A stretch of 64,000 nt of DNA, taken from the NCBI RefSeq assembly GCF_003054175.1, contig NZ_QBKN01000013.1:62001-126000 (forward strand), in the 5' to 3' direction. The position numbers were made by a program, and so were the translations under genes. This DNA is from Allosediminivita pacifica (GTDB lineage Bacteria; Pseudomonadota; Alphaproteobacteria; Rhodobacterales; Rhodobacteraceae). Positions 1-7,339 of this stretch are shown in pieces. How positions within the stretch are numbered: the first letter of the stretch is position 1; the number at the start of each line of letters is the position of its first letter. The notes under the pieces are model-generated. The model saw nothing but the letters and a program-made list of their open reading frames with translations, was not told where the DNA came from and did no database searches.

Positions 1-338
1 CGCCTCACGGGATCTTCACGCCGCGCTATGACGGACGCCCTGTGACCGAGGAGATCCTGAACTCGGTCATGGTCTTCTTCGTGTTCTTCGTCGTGTCGCT
101 GGGGGTGCTATCGGTGGCGCTGAGCCTGACGGGGCTCGACTTCATCACCTCGCTCTCTGGGGCGGCGACGGCGCTGGCCAATGTCGGCCCGGGCCTTGGC
201 CCCGAGATCGGGCCGGCGGGGAACTTCGCGGGGCTCAGCGACACCGCGAAATGGATGCTGGCCTTTGCGATGCTCGTGGGCCGGCTGGAACTGATGACGG
301 TCTACGCGATGTTCACGCTCCGGTTCTGGAGGGCGTGA
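1..338 (+). CDS. TrkH-family potassium transporter, C-terminal part (5' end outside window)
   Basis: The reading frame is open from the first bases of the window to a TGA at 336-338, so only about 112 C-terminal residues are seen. They contain two hydrophobic stretches around a pore-like segment (LSGAATALANVGPGLG) and end with a GRLELMTVYAMF segment. In TrkH/KtrB K+ channel-transporters the last pore loop and the GRLE...LL helix look like this. An internal GTG at 42 is not the start, because the frame continues upstream through residues of the same domain. The family takes up K+ across the inner membrane with TrkA. A perfect 10-bp hairpin follows 12 bp after the stop. Confident on family, not on subtype. 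Confidence 0.85.
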   Translation, partial: PHGIFTPRYDGRPVTEEILNSVMVFFVFFVVSLGVLSVALSLTGLDFITSLSGAATALANVGPGLGPEIGPAGNFAGLSDTAKWMLAFAMLVGRLELMTVYAMFTLRFWRA

Positions 339-350
339 GGCCGGTTCCGC

Positions 351-376
351 GACCGGAGCCCGGCAAGGCTCCGGTC
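351..376 (+). terminator. Hairpin after the TrkH gene
   Basis: GACCGGAGCC (351-360) and GGCTCCGGTC (367-376) form a perfect 10-bp stem with a 6-nt loop. A T-tract (catttttgat) comes only about 15 nt later, so this is a plausible but not classical intrinsic terminator. The rest of 377-502 holds no gene. A second imperfect GC-rich dyad at about 458-494 may serve the end of valS on the other strand. Confidence 0.45.
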
Positions 377-502
377 CGCGTCAGGCGCTGCATTTTTGAT
401 ACTTGAAAGACTGCTTCGGCTGCGCAGAGCGGGCGACGCGCAACGGTCGCCTGTGGTCGCGGGCGCCCGATGCACAAGCCCCGGGTGCCCGCGTGAGTGG
501 CG

Positions 503-3500
503 TCAGCCGATTTCCTCGAGTCGCCGCATTGCATCCTGTAGCTTGGCCTTCTCGTCCTCGCGGGCGGCAAGGTTGCCCTCGGCCTCGGCCACCACCTCTT
601 CGGGGGCGCTTTCGCGGAACTTCGGATTGTTCAGCCGGCCCTTGAGGCCGCCGATCTCCTTGTCGAGCTTGCCGATGGTCTTTTCGAGCCGGGCCTTTTC
701 CTCAGCCACGTCGATGATGTCGGCGAGCGGCAGGCCGAAGACGGCGCCGCCCACGGGCACAGTTGCGCAGCCCTTCGGGAAGGCGTCGACCTTCTCAAGG
801 CTCTCGATCCGGGCGAGGCGCTGGATGAGCGTCGCGTTGCGCGCCCATGCGGCGTCTTCGTGCGCCGTGATTTCCGTCACGAGCATCGGGATGTGCAGGC
901 CAGCGGGCACGTGCATCTGGGCGCGGGCGGACCGCACGCCGTCGACGACGCCGATCACCCAGGACATCTCGCGCTCGGCCGCCGGATCGACGACCGCGGC
1001 GGTGTAGGTCGGCCAGTCGCGATGCACCAGAAGCTCGCCCCGCTTTGCCGTGGTGCCCCAGAGCTCTTCGGTGATGAAGGGCATGAAGGGGTGCAGCATG
1101 ATCAGGCACTGGTCGATGACCCAGGCCATGCAGGTCTTGGTTTCAGCCGCGACGGCGGGGTCCTCGGAGGCCAGCAGCGGCTTGGCGAATTCCACGTACC
1201 AGTCGCAGACCTTGTGCCAGGTGAAGGCGTAGAGCCCGTTGGCTGCGTCGTTGAAGCGGTATTCCTGAAGCGCGGCATCGACGGTTTCGCGGACCTTTGC
1301 GGTCTCGCCCACGATCCAGCGGTTCACGGTCTGCGTCGCTTCGGGCACGGCGTCGGGCGCCAGCGTCGTGTGACCCTCGAAGGCGCCGTTCATCTCGGCA
1401 AAGCGCGTGGCGTTCCAGAGCTTGGTGCCGAAGTTGCGGTAGCCCGCGATGCGGTCGACCGAGAGCTTCAGCACGCCGCCGATGGAGGCCATGGAGGCAT
1501 TGGTGAAGCGCAGGGCGTCGGCCCCGTATTCGTCCACGATTTCAAGCGGGTCGATGACATTGCCCGTGGTCTTGGACATCTTCTTGCCCTTCTCGTCGCG
1601 GACGAGCTGGTGCAGGTAGACCGTGTGGAAGGGCACCTCGTCGACCACGGCAAGCTGCATCATCATCATCCGGGCGACCCAGAAGAAGAGGATGTCGAAG
1701 CCGGTGATGAGCACCGAGGTCGGGAAGAAGCGGTCGAGCTCGTCGGTCTGTTCGGGCCAGCCCAGCGTACCGATGGGCCAGAGCCCGGACGAGAACCAGG
1801 TGTCGAGCACGTCGGGTTCGCGCCAGACCGGGTAGACCAGCTGGGTGGGGTCCTGCGTCGTCTCGTAGGCGGCGAGGCTTTCGGCCAGCTGGTGAATGGC
1901 GGTGGCGCGGTCCTCGACCTCGACCACGCGGGCGTGGTTGAGCGGCGTGGGCAGGCGGCCCAGCACGTCGCCGAAACGCGCGCGGACGCTGTCGAAATCG
2001 GCGGCGGCATGGTGGATGGCGTCGCCGGGCAGCATGGACTGCGCGTTGAGCAGGCGGCCCATCTCGACGAGATCCAGCGCGCCGTCACCCTCGTCATCCT
2101 TGAAACCCGGTGCGTCGAGGTCGAGCCCGTACCAGACAGGGATCTGGTGACCCCACCAGAGCTGGCGCGAGATGCACCAGGGCTCGATGTTCTCGAGCCA
2201 GTGGTAATAGGTCTTCTCGCCGCTTTCGGGCATGATCGTGACGCGCCCGTTGCGCACCGCGTCGAGGGCCGGGCCCACGATCCTGGCGGCATCGACGAAC
2301 CACTGGTCGGTCAGCATCGGCTCGATCACGACCTTCGAACGGTCGCCGTAGGGCTGCATGATCGGCTTGGATTCGACCAGCGGGACGAGCTTGTCCTCTT
2401 CGACGCGGTCCTCGCCGCCTTCCTCGGGGGCGAGCGGCTTTTTCGCCGCCTTGCCGAGACGCGGATCGCTTTCCTGCGTCATGACGGCGAGGCCTTCGGC
2501 GGTGATCTCCTCGACCACCTTCTCGCGCGCCTCGAAGCGGTCGAGCCCGCGCAGGTGGTCGGGGACGAGGTTCAGCGTGTCGACCTCGGCTTCGGTGAAC
2601 TCGGCACCGTTCGCGATGTCCTGCGCCCGGGTGGCGGCATCGGCGTAGGGCGCGCCGTCGGCCCGCATCTGGCCTTGCGTGTCCATCAGGCGATACATGG
2701 GGATGCCGCCGCGCTTGGCCACCTGGTAGTCGTTGAAGTCATGCGCGCCGGTGATCTTCACCGCGCCCGAGCCGAAGGTCGGGTCGGGGTATTCGTCGGT
2801 GATGATCGGGATCAGGCGGCGGTGTTCCTTCGGGCCGACCGGGATCTCGCAGAGCTTGCCGACGATCGAGGCATAGCGTTCGTCCGAGGGGTGCACGGCC
2901 ACGGCGCCGTCGCCCAGCATGGTCTCGGGGCGGGTGGTCGCGATCGAGATGTAGTCGCGCTCCTCCTGCAGAAGGACGTTCCCGTCTTCGTCCTTCTCGA
3001 CGTAGGTATAGGTCTCGCCCCCGGCCAGCGGATACTTGAAGTGCCACATGTGGCCCGGGGTCTCGATGTTCTCGACCTCGAGGTCGGAAATCGCCGTCTC
3101 GAAATGCGGGTCCCAGTTCACCAGCCGCTTGCCGCGGTAGATCAGGCCCTTGTCGTACATGTCGACGAAGACCTTGATGACAGCATCGTGGAAATCGGGG
3201 CTGTTCTCGTGGCCCGTGCGCGGGTCACCCGGCGCGCCCGCCATGGTAAAGGCGTTGCGGTCCCAGTCGCAGGAACAGCCCAGCCGCTTGAGCTGGTTGA
3301 CGATGGTGCCGCCGTATTCGCCCTTCCATTCCCAGACCTTGTCGAGGAACTCCTCGCGGCTCAGGTCGGTGCGGCGCAGGTTGCTTTCGGCCTTGAGCTT
3401 CTTCTCGACCTGGAGCTGCGTGGCGATGCCCGCGTGGTCCTGTCCCGGCTGCCAGAGCGTGTCGTGCCCCATCATCCGATGCCAGCGCGTCAGGATGTCC

Positions 3501-3688
3501 TGCAGCGTGTTGTTGAAGGCATGGCCCACGTGCAGGGCGCCTGTCACGTTCGGCGGCGGGATCATGACGCTGAACGAGGGCTTGCCTGGCTTTGCGTTCG
3601 CCCCCGCGCGGAAGGCGTGTGCCTGGTCCCAGAGGGCAGAAATGCGCGGCTCGGCCGCGGCGGCGTCGAAGGTCTTGTCCATCGCCAT
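503..3688 (-). CDS. valS: Valine--tRNA ligase
   Basis: Class I aminoacyl-tRNA synthetase charging tRNA-Val in the cytoplasm. The HIGH signature is HVGH at residues 53-56, in [18 protein letters not shown]. The KMSKS loop reads KMSKT at 703-707. The [11 protein letters not shown] and DVLDTWFSS segments and a C-terminal charged coiled-coil arm are typical of ValRS. At 1061 residues it is about 100 longer than E. coli ValRS; most of the excess lies at roughly residues 517-628, between IPVWYG and DVLDTWFSS. The ATG at 3688 has GGGAG upstream; a second in-frame ATG two codons later is an alternative. It lies downstream of the small-RNA array on the same strand but behind that array's terminator. 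Confidence 0.97.
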   Translation of the reverse strand: MAMDKTFDAAAAEPRISALWDQAHAFRAGANAKPGKPSFSVMIPPPNVTGALHVGHAFNNTLQDILTRWHRMMGHDTLWQPGQDHAGIATQLQVEKKLKAESNLRRTDLSREEFLDKVWEWKGEYGGTIVNQLKRLGCSCDWDRNAFTMAGAPGDPRTGHENSPDFHDAVIKVFVDMYDKGLIYRGKRLVNWDPHFETAISDLEVENIETPGHMWHFKYPLAGGETYTYVEKDEDGNVLLQEERDYISIATTRPETMLGDGAVAVHPSDERYASIVGKLCEIPVGPKEHRRLIPIITDEYPDPTFGSGAVKITGAHDFNDYQVAKRGGIPMYRLMDTQGQMRADGAPYADAATRAQDIANGAEFTEAEVDTLNLVPDHLRGLDRFEAREKVVEEITAEGLAVMTQESDPRLGKAAKKPLAPEEGGEDRVEEDKLVPLVESKPIMQPYGDRSKVVIEPMLTDQWFVDAARIVGPALDAVRNGRVTIMPESGEKTYYHWLENIEPWCISRQLWWGHQIPVWYGLDLDAPGFKDDEGDGALDLVEMGRLLNAQSMLPGDAIHHAAADFDSVRARFGDVLGRLPTPLNHARVVEVEDRATAIHQLAESLAAYETTQDPTQLVYPVWREPDVLDTWFSSGLWPIGTLGWPEQTDELDRFFPTSVLITGFDILFFWVARMMMMQLAVVDEVPFHTVYLHQLVRDEKGKKMSKTTGNVIDPLEIVDEYGADALRFTNASMASIGGVLKLSVDRIAGYRNFGTKLWNATRFAEMNGAFEGHTTLAPDAVPEATQTVNRWIVGETAKVRETVDAALQEYRFNDAANGLYAFTWHKVCDWYVEFAKPLLASEDPAVAAETKTCMAWVIDQCLIMLHPFMPFITEELWGTTAKRGELLVHRDWPTYTAAVVDPAAEREMSWVIGVVDGVRSARAQMHVPAGLHIPMLVTEITAHEDAAWARNATLIQRLARIESLEKVDAFPKGCATVPVGGAVFGLPLADIIDVAEEKARLEKTIGKLDKEIGGLKGRLNNPKFRESAPEEVVAEAEGNLAAREDEKAKLQDAMRRLEEIG

Positions 3689-3820
3689 GATGTGGGCTCC
3701 CGGGGGCTCTTTCGTCTTTCGGTCCTGTTACCGAATGGGCGCAGGAAGGGAAAGGCGCCGCGGGCGTCCCGTGCAAATGCACCGCAGCCGGGCGGTCTTC
3801 GTGATGGCGCGTGGGAAAAT

Positions 3821-3859
3821 GAAAAACGGCGACGCCAGGGAGGAGGAGAGGCGCCGCCG
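3821..3859 (-). terminator. Rho-independent terminator closing the small-RNA array
   Basis: On the minus strand the last array hairpin (10-bp stem, CUCCUCCC loop) is followed directly by GTTTTTCATTTT. This is the only hairpin of the array with a U-tract. The five upstream units end in GC-rich stems without one. That suggests one primary transcript starting at the DUF1127 gene, ending here, and cut into units. It also separates the array from valS, which begins 133 bp further on. Confidence 0.75.
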
Positions 3860-3899
3860 TTTCAGGCATCGGACCCTCAGGGAGGAGGAGAGAGGGCCC
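3827..3899 (-). ncRNA. Cuckoo/CcsR-like sRNA, unit 6 (promoter-distal)
   Basis: The first hairpin on the RNA strand is at 3899-3871 (8-bp stem) and the second at 3859-3827 (10-bp stem). Both present UCCUCCUCCC in the loop (3889-3880 and 3847-3838). Each stem has one A-C apposition on the plus strand that becomes a G-U pair on the minus strand, which fixes the strand. The second hairpin doubles as the terminator. In the known family the CCUCCUCCC loop resembles the anti-Shine-Dalgarno sequence of 16S rRNA. Ends are inferred from structure only. Confidence 0.72.
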
Positions 3900-3936
3900 A
3901 ATTCGATGCGGGCGTCGGGCCCGCGATGTTCTGGTT

Positions 3937-4007
3937 GCGGCGGTGCCAGGGAGGAGGAGAGGCACCGCCGCGAGGATCAGGCCCTCAGGGAGGAGGAGAG
4001 AGGACCC
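3937..4007 (-). ncRNA. Cuckoo/CcsR-like sRNA, unit 5
   Basis: Two hairpins with UCCUCCUCCC loops at 3997-3988 and 3958-3949. The second has a perfect 11-bp stem (GCGGCGGTGCC with GGCACCGCCGC). The first has a 7-bp stem with one G-U pair possible only on the minus strand. The linker contains GATCC, and the unit starts with ATTGGGTCC on the RNA strand like most sister units. A GC hairpin sits in the spacer to unit 6 (about 3909-3925). Confidence 0.72.
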
Positions 4008-4039
4008 AATGCTGTCGGGCCCGAAGGCCCTTATTCGTC

Positions 4040-4113
4040 GCGGCGGCACCAGGGAGGAGGAGAGGTGCCGCCGCTTCGGTCATCGGGCCCCCAGGGAGGA
4101 GGAGAGGGAACCC
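4040..4113 (-). ncRNA. Cuckoo/CcsR-like sRNA, unit 4
   Basis: Loops UCCUCCUCCC at 4103-4094 and 4061-4052. The second stem (GCGGCGGCACC with GGTGCCGCCGC, perfect 11 bp) differs from unit 5 at two adjacent positions on both arms, a compensatory double change. The first stem has two C-A appositions on the plus strand that are both G-U on the minus strand. On the minus strand, the spacer to unit 5 carries GGGCC-UUCG-GGCCC. Confidence 0.73.
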
Positions 4114-4148
4114 AATCCGATGTGGACCTTGCGATCCGGAATTCAGGC

Positions 4149-4220
4149 GCGGCGACGCCAGGGAGGAGGAGAGGCGCCGCCGCTAGGTATCAGGCCCTCA
4201 GGGAGGAGGAGAGAGGACCC
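4149..4220 (-). ncRNA. Cuckoo/CcsR-like sRNA, unit 3
   Basis: Loops UCCUCCUCCC at 4210-4201 and 4170-4161. The second stem is 11 bp with one minus-strand G-U; the first is 7 bp with one G-U. Linker TGATACC. The spacer to unit 4 (4114-4148) is the least structured of the array and shows no strong hairpin. Confidence 0.72.
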
Positions 4221-4253
4221 AATCCGTTACGGGCCCGAGGGCCCTAAACTGTC

Positions 4254-4327
4254 GCGGCGGTGCCAGGGAGGAGGAGAGGCACCGCCGCTTCTGGTATCAG
4301 ACCCTCAGGGAGGAGGAGAGAGGGCCC
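4254..4327 (-). ncRNA. Cuckoo/CcsR-like sRNA, unit 2
   Basis: Loops UCCUCCUCCC at 4317-4308 and 4275-4266. The second stem is a perfect 11 bp, with the same arm sequence as unit 5. The first stem is 7 bp with a U-G pair on the minus strand. The unit begins ATTGGGCCC on the RNA strand. The spacer to unit 3 holds a GGGCC/GGCCC hairpin with a 4-nt loop at 4231-4244. Confidence 0.72.
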
Positions 4328-4358
4328 AATGCCGTCAGGCCCGAAGGCCCATGTAGGT

Positions 4359-4428
4359 GGCGGCGCGCCAGGGAGGAGGAAAAGCGCATCCGCCGGTATC
4401 GCAGGGCTCAGGGAGGAGGAAAGAGCCC
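4359..4428 (-). ncRNA. Cuckoo/CcsR-like sRNA, unit 1 (adjacent to the DUF1127 gene)
   Basis: Loops UCCUCCUCCC at 4420-4411 and 4380-4371. This is the most diverged unit. The first stem is 6 bp (GGGCTC/GAGCCC on either strand). The second is interrupted, with GGCGG/CCGCC and GCGC/GCGC pairs around a small internal loop. The unit begins about 20 nt after the DUF1127 stop codon, so it lies in that gene's 3' UTR. It lacks the ATTGGG start seen in the other five units. Confidence 0.68.
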
Positions 4429-4448
4429 GACGAAACTGTTGTTCCTTG

Positions 4449-4667
4449 TCAGCCTTCGCAGGCTGCCTGCCACGCAACACGGCGCAGCGAAGAGCGTTCC
4501 AGACCCAGATCGGCCAGATCACGGTCGCTCAGCATCGAAAGTTCTCCAAGCGTCGCGCGGAAAAGGCGACGGCGTGCAAAACGTGCGTCAATCTGATAGA
4601 GGATGGCGGAAACCCGGCCACCCAAAACGCTTTGGGTCTGATCGGCAATATTGCTGATGTAGGCCAT
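4449..4667 (-). CDS. DUF1127 small basic protein, CcaF1-like
   Basis: 72 residues. The C-terminal half, from RATLGELSMLSDRDLADLGL through ERSSLRR, is a DUF1127 domain with the LSDRDLADLGL core; an Arg-rich stretch (FARRRLF) precedes it. The start ATG at 4667 has AGGAA about 9 nt upstream and the conserved-looking N-terminus MAYISNIA. In R. sphaeroides the DUF1127 protein CcaF1 is an RNA-binding protein needed for maturation of the CcsR sRNAs encoded right behind it. Here the gene likewise leads a CUCCUCCC sRNA array on the same strand. In that species the locus is driven by RpoHI/RpoHII; I could not assign a promoter in 4668-4927 by eye. Assignment to the CcaF1 role rests on synteny plus domain. 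Confidence 0.85.
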   Translation of the reverse strand: MAYISNIADQTQSVLGGRVSAILYQIDARFARRRLFRATLGELSMLSDRDLADLGLERSSLRRVAWQAACEG

Positions 4668-4927
4668 TCTCGTGCGTTCCTCGTCTAGTCGTCCTTGGCG
4701 GCGGCCCGTCCGGCTGTCCGCGTCCTGTTGGCCCTAACATGTGGCAGATGCTGCAGATGCACAATCCCCCGGGGTCGCAATGCTGCCATGCGGCATTTGC
4801 ATATTAACTCCGGGTAAAACCGGGTTGGTTCCCTGCGGGATCGAAATTTCCGCACGATGAATCCCCCGGGCTTGCGACTCCACCTCTTAGTTGCAAACAA
4901 GGAGGGCAGAATGAACGGAGAAGAGGC
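4668..4927. promoter_or_regulatory. Divergent intergenic region between the DUF1127 gene and apbC
   Basis: 260 bp that must hold the promoter for the DUF1127/sRNA transcript (minus) and for apbC (plus). Visible on the minus strand: a direct repeat ACCCGG-TTTT-ACCCGG next to TTAATAT (about 4801-4821), and an imperfect dyad GCAAATGCCGC/GCAGCATTGC at about 4777-4800. No clear RpoH-type CTTG/CCAT pair was found, so the sigma factor is not assigned. On the plus strand a strong Shine-Dalgarno AAGGAGG (4899-4905) precedes a tiny ORF at 4911. Confidence 0.4.
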
Positions 4928-4940
4928 ATGGATGATCTGA
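4911..4940 (+). CDS. Possible 9-codon leader ORF overlapping the apbC start
   Basis: ATG at 4911, reading MNGEEAWMI then TGA at 4938-4940. It has the best Shine-Dalgarno of the region (AAGGAGG, 5 nt before the ATG). It runs through the apbC start codon (4928) in another frame and stops 10 nt inside apbC. That geometry would allow translational coupling. It may equally be chance, with the SD serving apbC at poor spacing. Confidence 0.3.
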   Translation: MNGEEAWMI

Positions 4941-5992
4941 AAGACCGTGTCCGGGCCGCGCTGGCCCGGCTGAGCCTGCCCGACGGCGGCGACCTGGTCT
5001 CGCGCGACATGATTCGTGCCCTGAACGCCGAGAACGGTGCCGTCCGCTTCGTGATCGAGGCGCCGAGCGCGGAGATCGCCAAGCAGATGGAGCCCCTGCG
5101 CGCGGCGGCCGAGGAAACCGCGCGCAACGTGCCGGGCGTCACCTCGGCCAGCGTGGTGTTGAGCGCGCCGACCGCCCAGAAGGCGCCACCGCAGATGAAG
5201 GTGGGCGGACACGCGAAACAGCAGGAGGGGCCGATGCGCCCGCCCGGCGTCAAGGCGCTGATCGCCGTGGGGTCGGGCAAGGGCGGCGTCGGCAAGTCCA
5301 CGGTCGCCTCGAACCTTGCCGTGGCCCTTCGGCGGGCCGGCAAGACCGTGGGTCTGCTCGATGCCGACATCCACGGCCCGTCGCAGCCGCGCATGTTCGG
5401 CCTGACCAAGCGCGCCGCCAGCCCCGACGGCAAGACCATCATCCCGCTTGAGGCGCATGGCGTGAAGGTCATGTCGATCGGCTCGATGCTCGACGAGCGC
5501 AAGGCCGTTGTCTGGCGCGGCCCGATGCTGATGGGGGCGCTGCAGCAGATGATGATGCAGGTGGAATGGGGCGCGCTCGACGTGATGGTCGTGGACCTGC
5601 CGCCGGGCACGGGCGACGTGCAGCTCTCGCTCTGCCAGAAGTCCGAGGTGACCGGTGCGCTCGTGGTCTCCACGCCGCAGGACGTGGCGCTTCTCGACGC
5701 GCGCAAGGCGCTCGATGCCTTCGAGACGCTCAAGACCCCGGTGTTGGGGCTGATCGAGAACATGGCCGTCTTCGTCTGCCCCAACTGCGGTCACGAGAGC
5801 CACATTTTCGGCACCGGTGGCGTCGCCGCCGAGGCAGAGGAGATCGGCGTGCCGCTGCTCGCGCAGCTGCCCATCGACCTGGAGACCCGGCTTGGAGGGG
5901 ATTCCGGCCAACCGGTGGCGCTGGGCGAGGGGCCGATGGCCGAGGCTTACGCCGGCTTGGCCCGGCGGCTGATCGATGGCGGGATCGTCTGA
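4928..5992 (+). CDS. apbC: Mrp/ApbC-type iron-sulfur cluster carrier ATPase
   Basis: 354 residues: an N-terminal MIP18/DUF59-like domain (about 1-80), a linker, then a ParA/MinD-like P-loop ATPase. The deviant Walker A is GSGKGGVGKS at 115-124. The Fe-S ligand motif is C284-P-N-C287, and VVDLPPGTGD (221-230) is the Walker B region. The family assembles and transfers [4Fe-4S] clusters to apoproteins in the cytoplasm. The start at 4928 (MDDLKDRV) has GGAG 7 nt upstream, but a better SD serves a short ORF at 4911. Convergent with holB. Confidence 0.95.
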   Translation: MDDLKDRVRAALARLSLPDGGDLVSRDMIRALNAENGAVRFVIEAPSAEIAKQMEPLRAAAEETARNVPGVTSASVVLSAPTAQKAPPQMKVGGHAKQQEGPMRPPGVKALIAVGSGKGGVGKSTVASNLAVALRRAGKTVGLLDADIHGPSQPRMFGLTKRAASPDGKTIIPLEAHGVKVMSIGSMLDERKAVVWRGPMLMGALQQMMMQVEWGALDVMVVDLPPGTGDVQLSLCQKSEVTGALVVSTPQDVALLDARKALDAFETLKTPVLGLIENMAVFVCPNCGHESHIFGTGGVAAEAEEIGVPLLAQLPIDLETRLGGDSGQPVALGEGPMAEAYAGLARRLIDGGIV

Positions 5993-6050
5993 ACGCGACC
6001 CTGTGGCGGATCGGGCATGGGGCGCTGCCCCCGCCGCCCGTGGCTGGCGC

Positions 6051-6129
6051 CTCCCCCGGAGTATTTCGACCAAGAAGAAGCAGGGTGCGCGGCCTGCGGC
6101 TTCTTCTTGGCTCAAATACTCCCGGGGGT
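6051..6129. repeat. Long interrupted inverted repeat between apbC and holB
   Basis: The left arm (6053-6081) carries CCCCCGGAGTATTT then CCAAGAAGAAGC. The right arm (6097-6127) carries GCTTCTTCTTGG then AAATACTCCCGGGGG. Both blocks pair with short mismatches (cga/ctca) between them, giving a stem of over 25 bp. It sits between convergent genes, where it could end transcription from both sides. From memory, similar CCCCGGAGTATTT / CCAAGAAGAAG elements recur in roseobacter intergenic regions. 6130-6217 is GC-rich with small palindromes and no gene. Confidence 0.6.
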
Positions 6130-6217
6130 GAATTGGCCGGAGGCCAAGAGGGGGCAGAGCCCCTTCGCGGCGAAGCCGCGCGGAGCGGATCGCCTTGCGA
6201 TCCGAGATCGCTCCGGT

Positions 6218-7339
6218 TCAGAGACCGGGGCGCATCTGCAGGAAGAGGTCGGTGACCAGCGCGGCCGGATCGATGTTGACCGCCCTTGCGTGCCGGGCGC
6301 GCTCGCCCGCGACCTGGGCGCGGGAGGCCCAGTGCCGCCCGGATGCCGGGTCGGGGGCGATGCGGGCCAGGACCTCGGCCTCGCCGCTGGCGGCCTCTCG
6401 GCCGGGCGTTTCTCCGGTCACCCCGCGGCGGGCGGCGCGTGCCAGGGCCCGGTCGGTCAGGCTGAGTAGGAGTTCTAGACGGGTTTCCTTGCCGCGCCCC
6501 GCGCAGCTTTCGGCCAGCGACAGGATGCGCGACCGGTCTAGGCGGGGCAGGCTGCCGAGAATGCCGAGTATCTCGCCGTAGAGGGCGAGTCCGTCAAGGT
6601 TCAGCAGGCGCATTGCCTCGCCTACAGACCCGCCCGAAAGCTCGGTCAGGGCGCTGGCGGTCTCGGGCTTCACCTCGGCGCCGGCCTGCGCGAGGGCCCG
6701 AGACATGTCCTCGGGGCCGAGGGCGGAGAGGCGAAGCTCGCGGCAGCGCGACCGTATCGTCGGCAATAGCCGCGCGGGCTGGTGCGCGATCAGCAGCAGA
6801 GTGGTGTTGGCGGGCGGCTCTTCCAGCATCTTCAGGAGCGCGTTGGCGGCCTGCACGTTCAGCTCGTCTGCGGCATCAACGATCACCACCCGCCGCCCGC
6901 CGTCGGCCGAGGAGAGCGCGAAGAATTCGCGCATGCGGCGCACCTCGGCCACGCGGATCTCGGTCGCGAGCCGGTCGCCCTTTTCGTTTGCCCCGCGACG
7001 GAGCAGGAAGAGCCCGGGATCCGATAGGGCCCGGACGCGGTGCGCCACCGGGTGATCGGCGCCGATTTCCAGCGAGGACGGGGGCGGGGGCGCGCCGAAG
7101 AGCCCGTCATCCGCTTGCGCCGGTGTGGCCAGCAGGAAGCGCGCGATGCGCCATGCGAGCGTTGCCTTGCCCACGCCCTGCGCGCCGGTGACCAGCCAGC
7201 CGTGGTGCAGCCGCGATCCCGAGAAGGCCGAGAGGAAATCCTCTTCCGCGCGGGCCTGCCCGAAGAGCACGTCGGTTTCGCGCGGATGGGGGGCGCCTTC
7301 GACGCGGTCGGGTTCGGGAAGATCCTCGGCGGCGCTCAT
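6218..7339 (-). CDS. holB: DNA polymerase III subunit delta'
   Basis: 373 residues. AAA+ clamp-loader protein with LFGQARAEEDFL near the N-terminus, RLHHGWLVTGAQGVGKAT (P-loop about 52-60) and a VIVDAADELNVQAANALLKMLEEPP segment (Walker B and sensor-like region typical of DnaX/HolB). It is part of the replisome clamp loader that places the beta clamp on DNA. The start overlaps the tmk stop by ATGA, and the tmk-holB order is the usual bacterial one. Last gene of the minus-strand operon SPOR-DD-carboxypeptidase-tmk-holB. Confidence 0.93.
   Translation of the reverse strand: MSAAEDLPEPDRVEGAPHPRETDVLFGQARAEEDFLSAFSGSRLHHGWLVTGAQGVGKATLAWRIARFLLATPAQADDGLFGAPPPPSSLEIGADHPVAHRVRALSDPGLFLLRRGANEKGDRLATEIRVAEVRRMREFFALSSADGGRRVVIVDAADELNVQAANALLKMLEEPPANTTLLLIAHQPARLLPTIRSRCRELRLSALGPEDMSRALAQAGAEVKPETASALTELSGGSVGEAMRLLNLDGLALYGEILGILGSLPRLDRSRILSLAESCAGRGKETRLELLLSLTDRALARAARRGVTGETPGREAASGEAEVLARIAPDPASGRHWASRAQVAGERARHARAVNIDPAALVTDLFLQMRPGL

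Noticed and set aside
860-4186. Very long plus-strand open frame (1108 codons) opposite valS
   Set aside because: It is an antisense shadow of valS extended into the sRNA array, with no domain or SD; typical of GC-rich DNA.
3150-4247. Plus-strand frames across the repeat array encoding REEERGP-like repeats
   Set aside because: They are translations of the RNA hairpin repeats in several frames, and the structure evidence points to the minus strand.
3821-4428. CRISPR-like array (regularly spaced conserved 15-20 bp sequence)
   Set aside because: The conserved block is a hairpin with varying, compensated arms; two hairpin classes alternate; intervals alternate between about 40 and 65 bp; there are no cas genes. 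It fits a tandem sRNA array.
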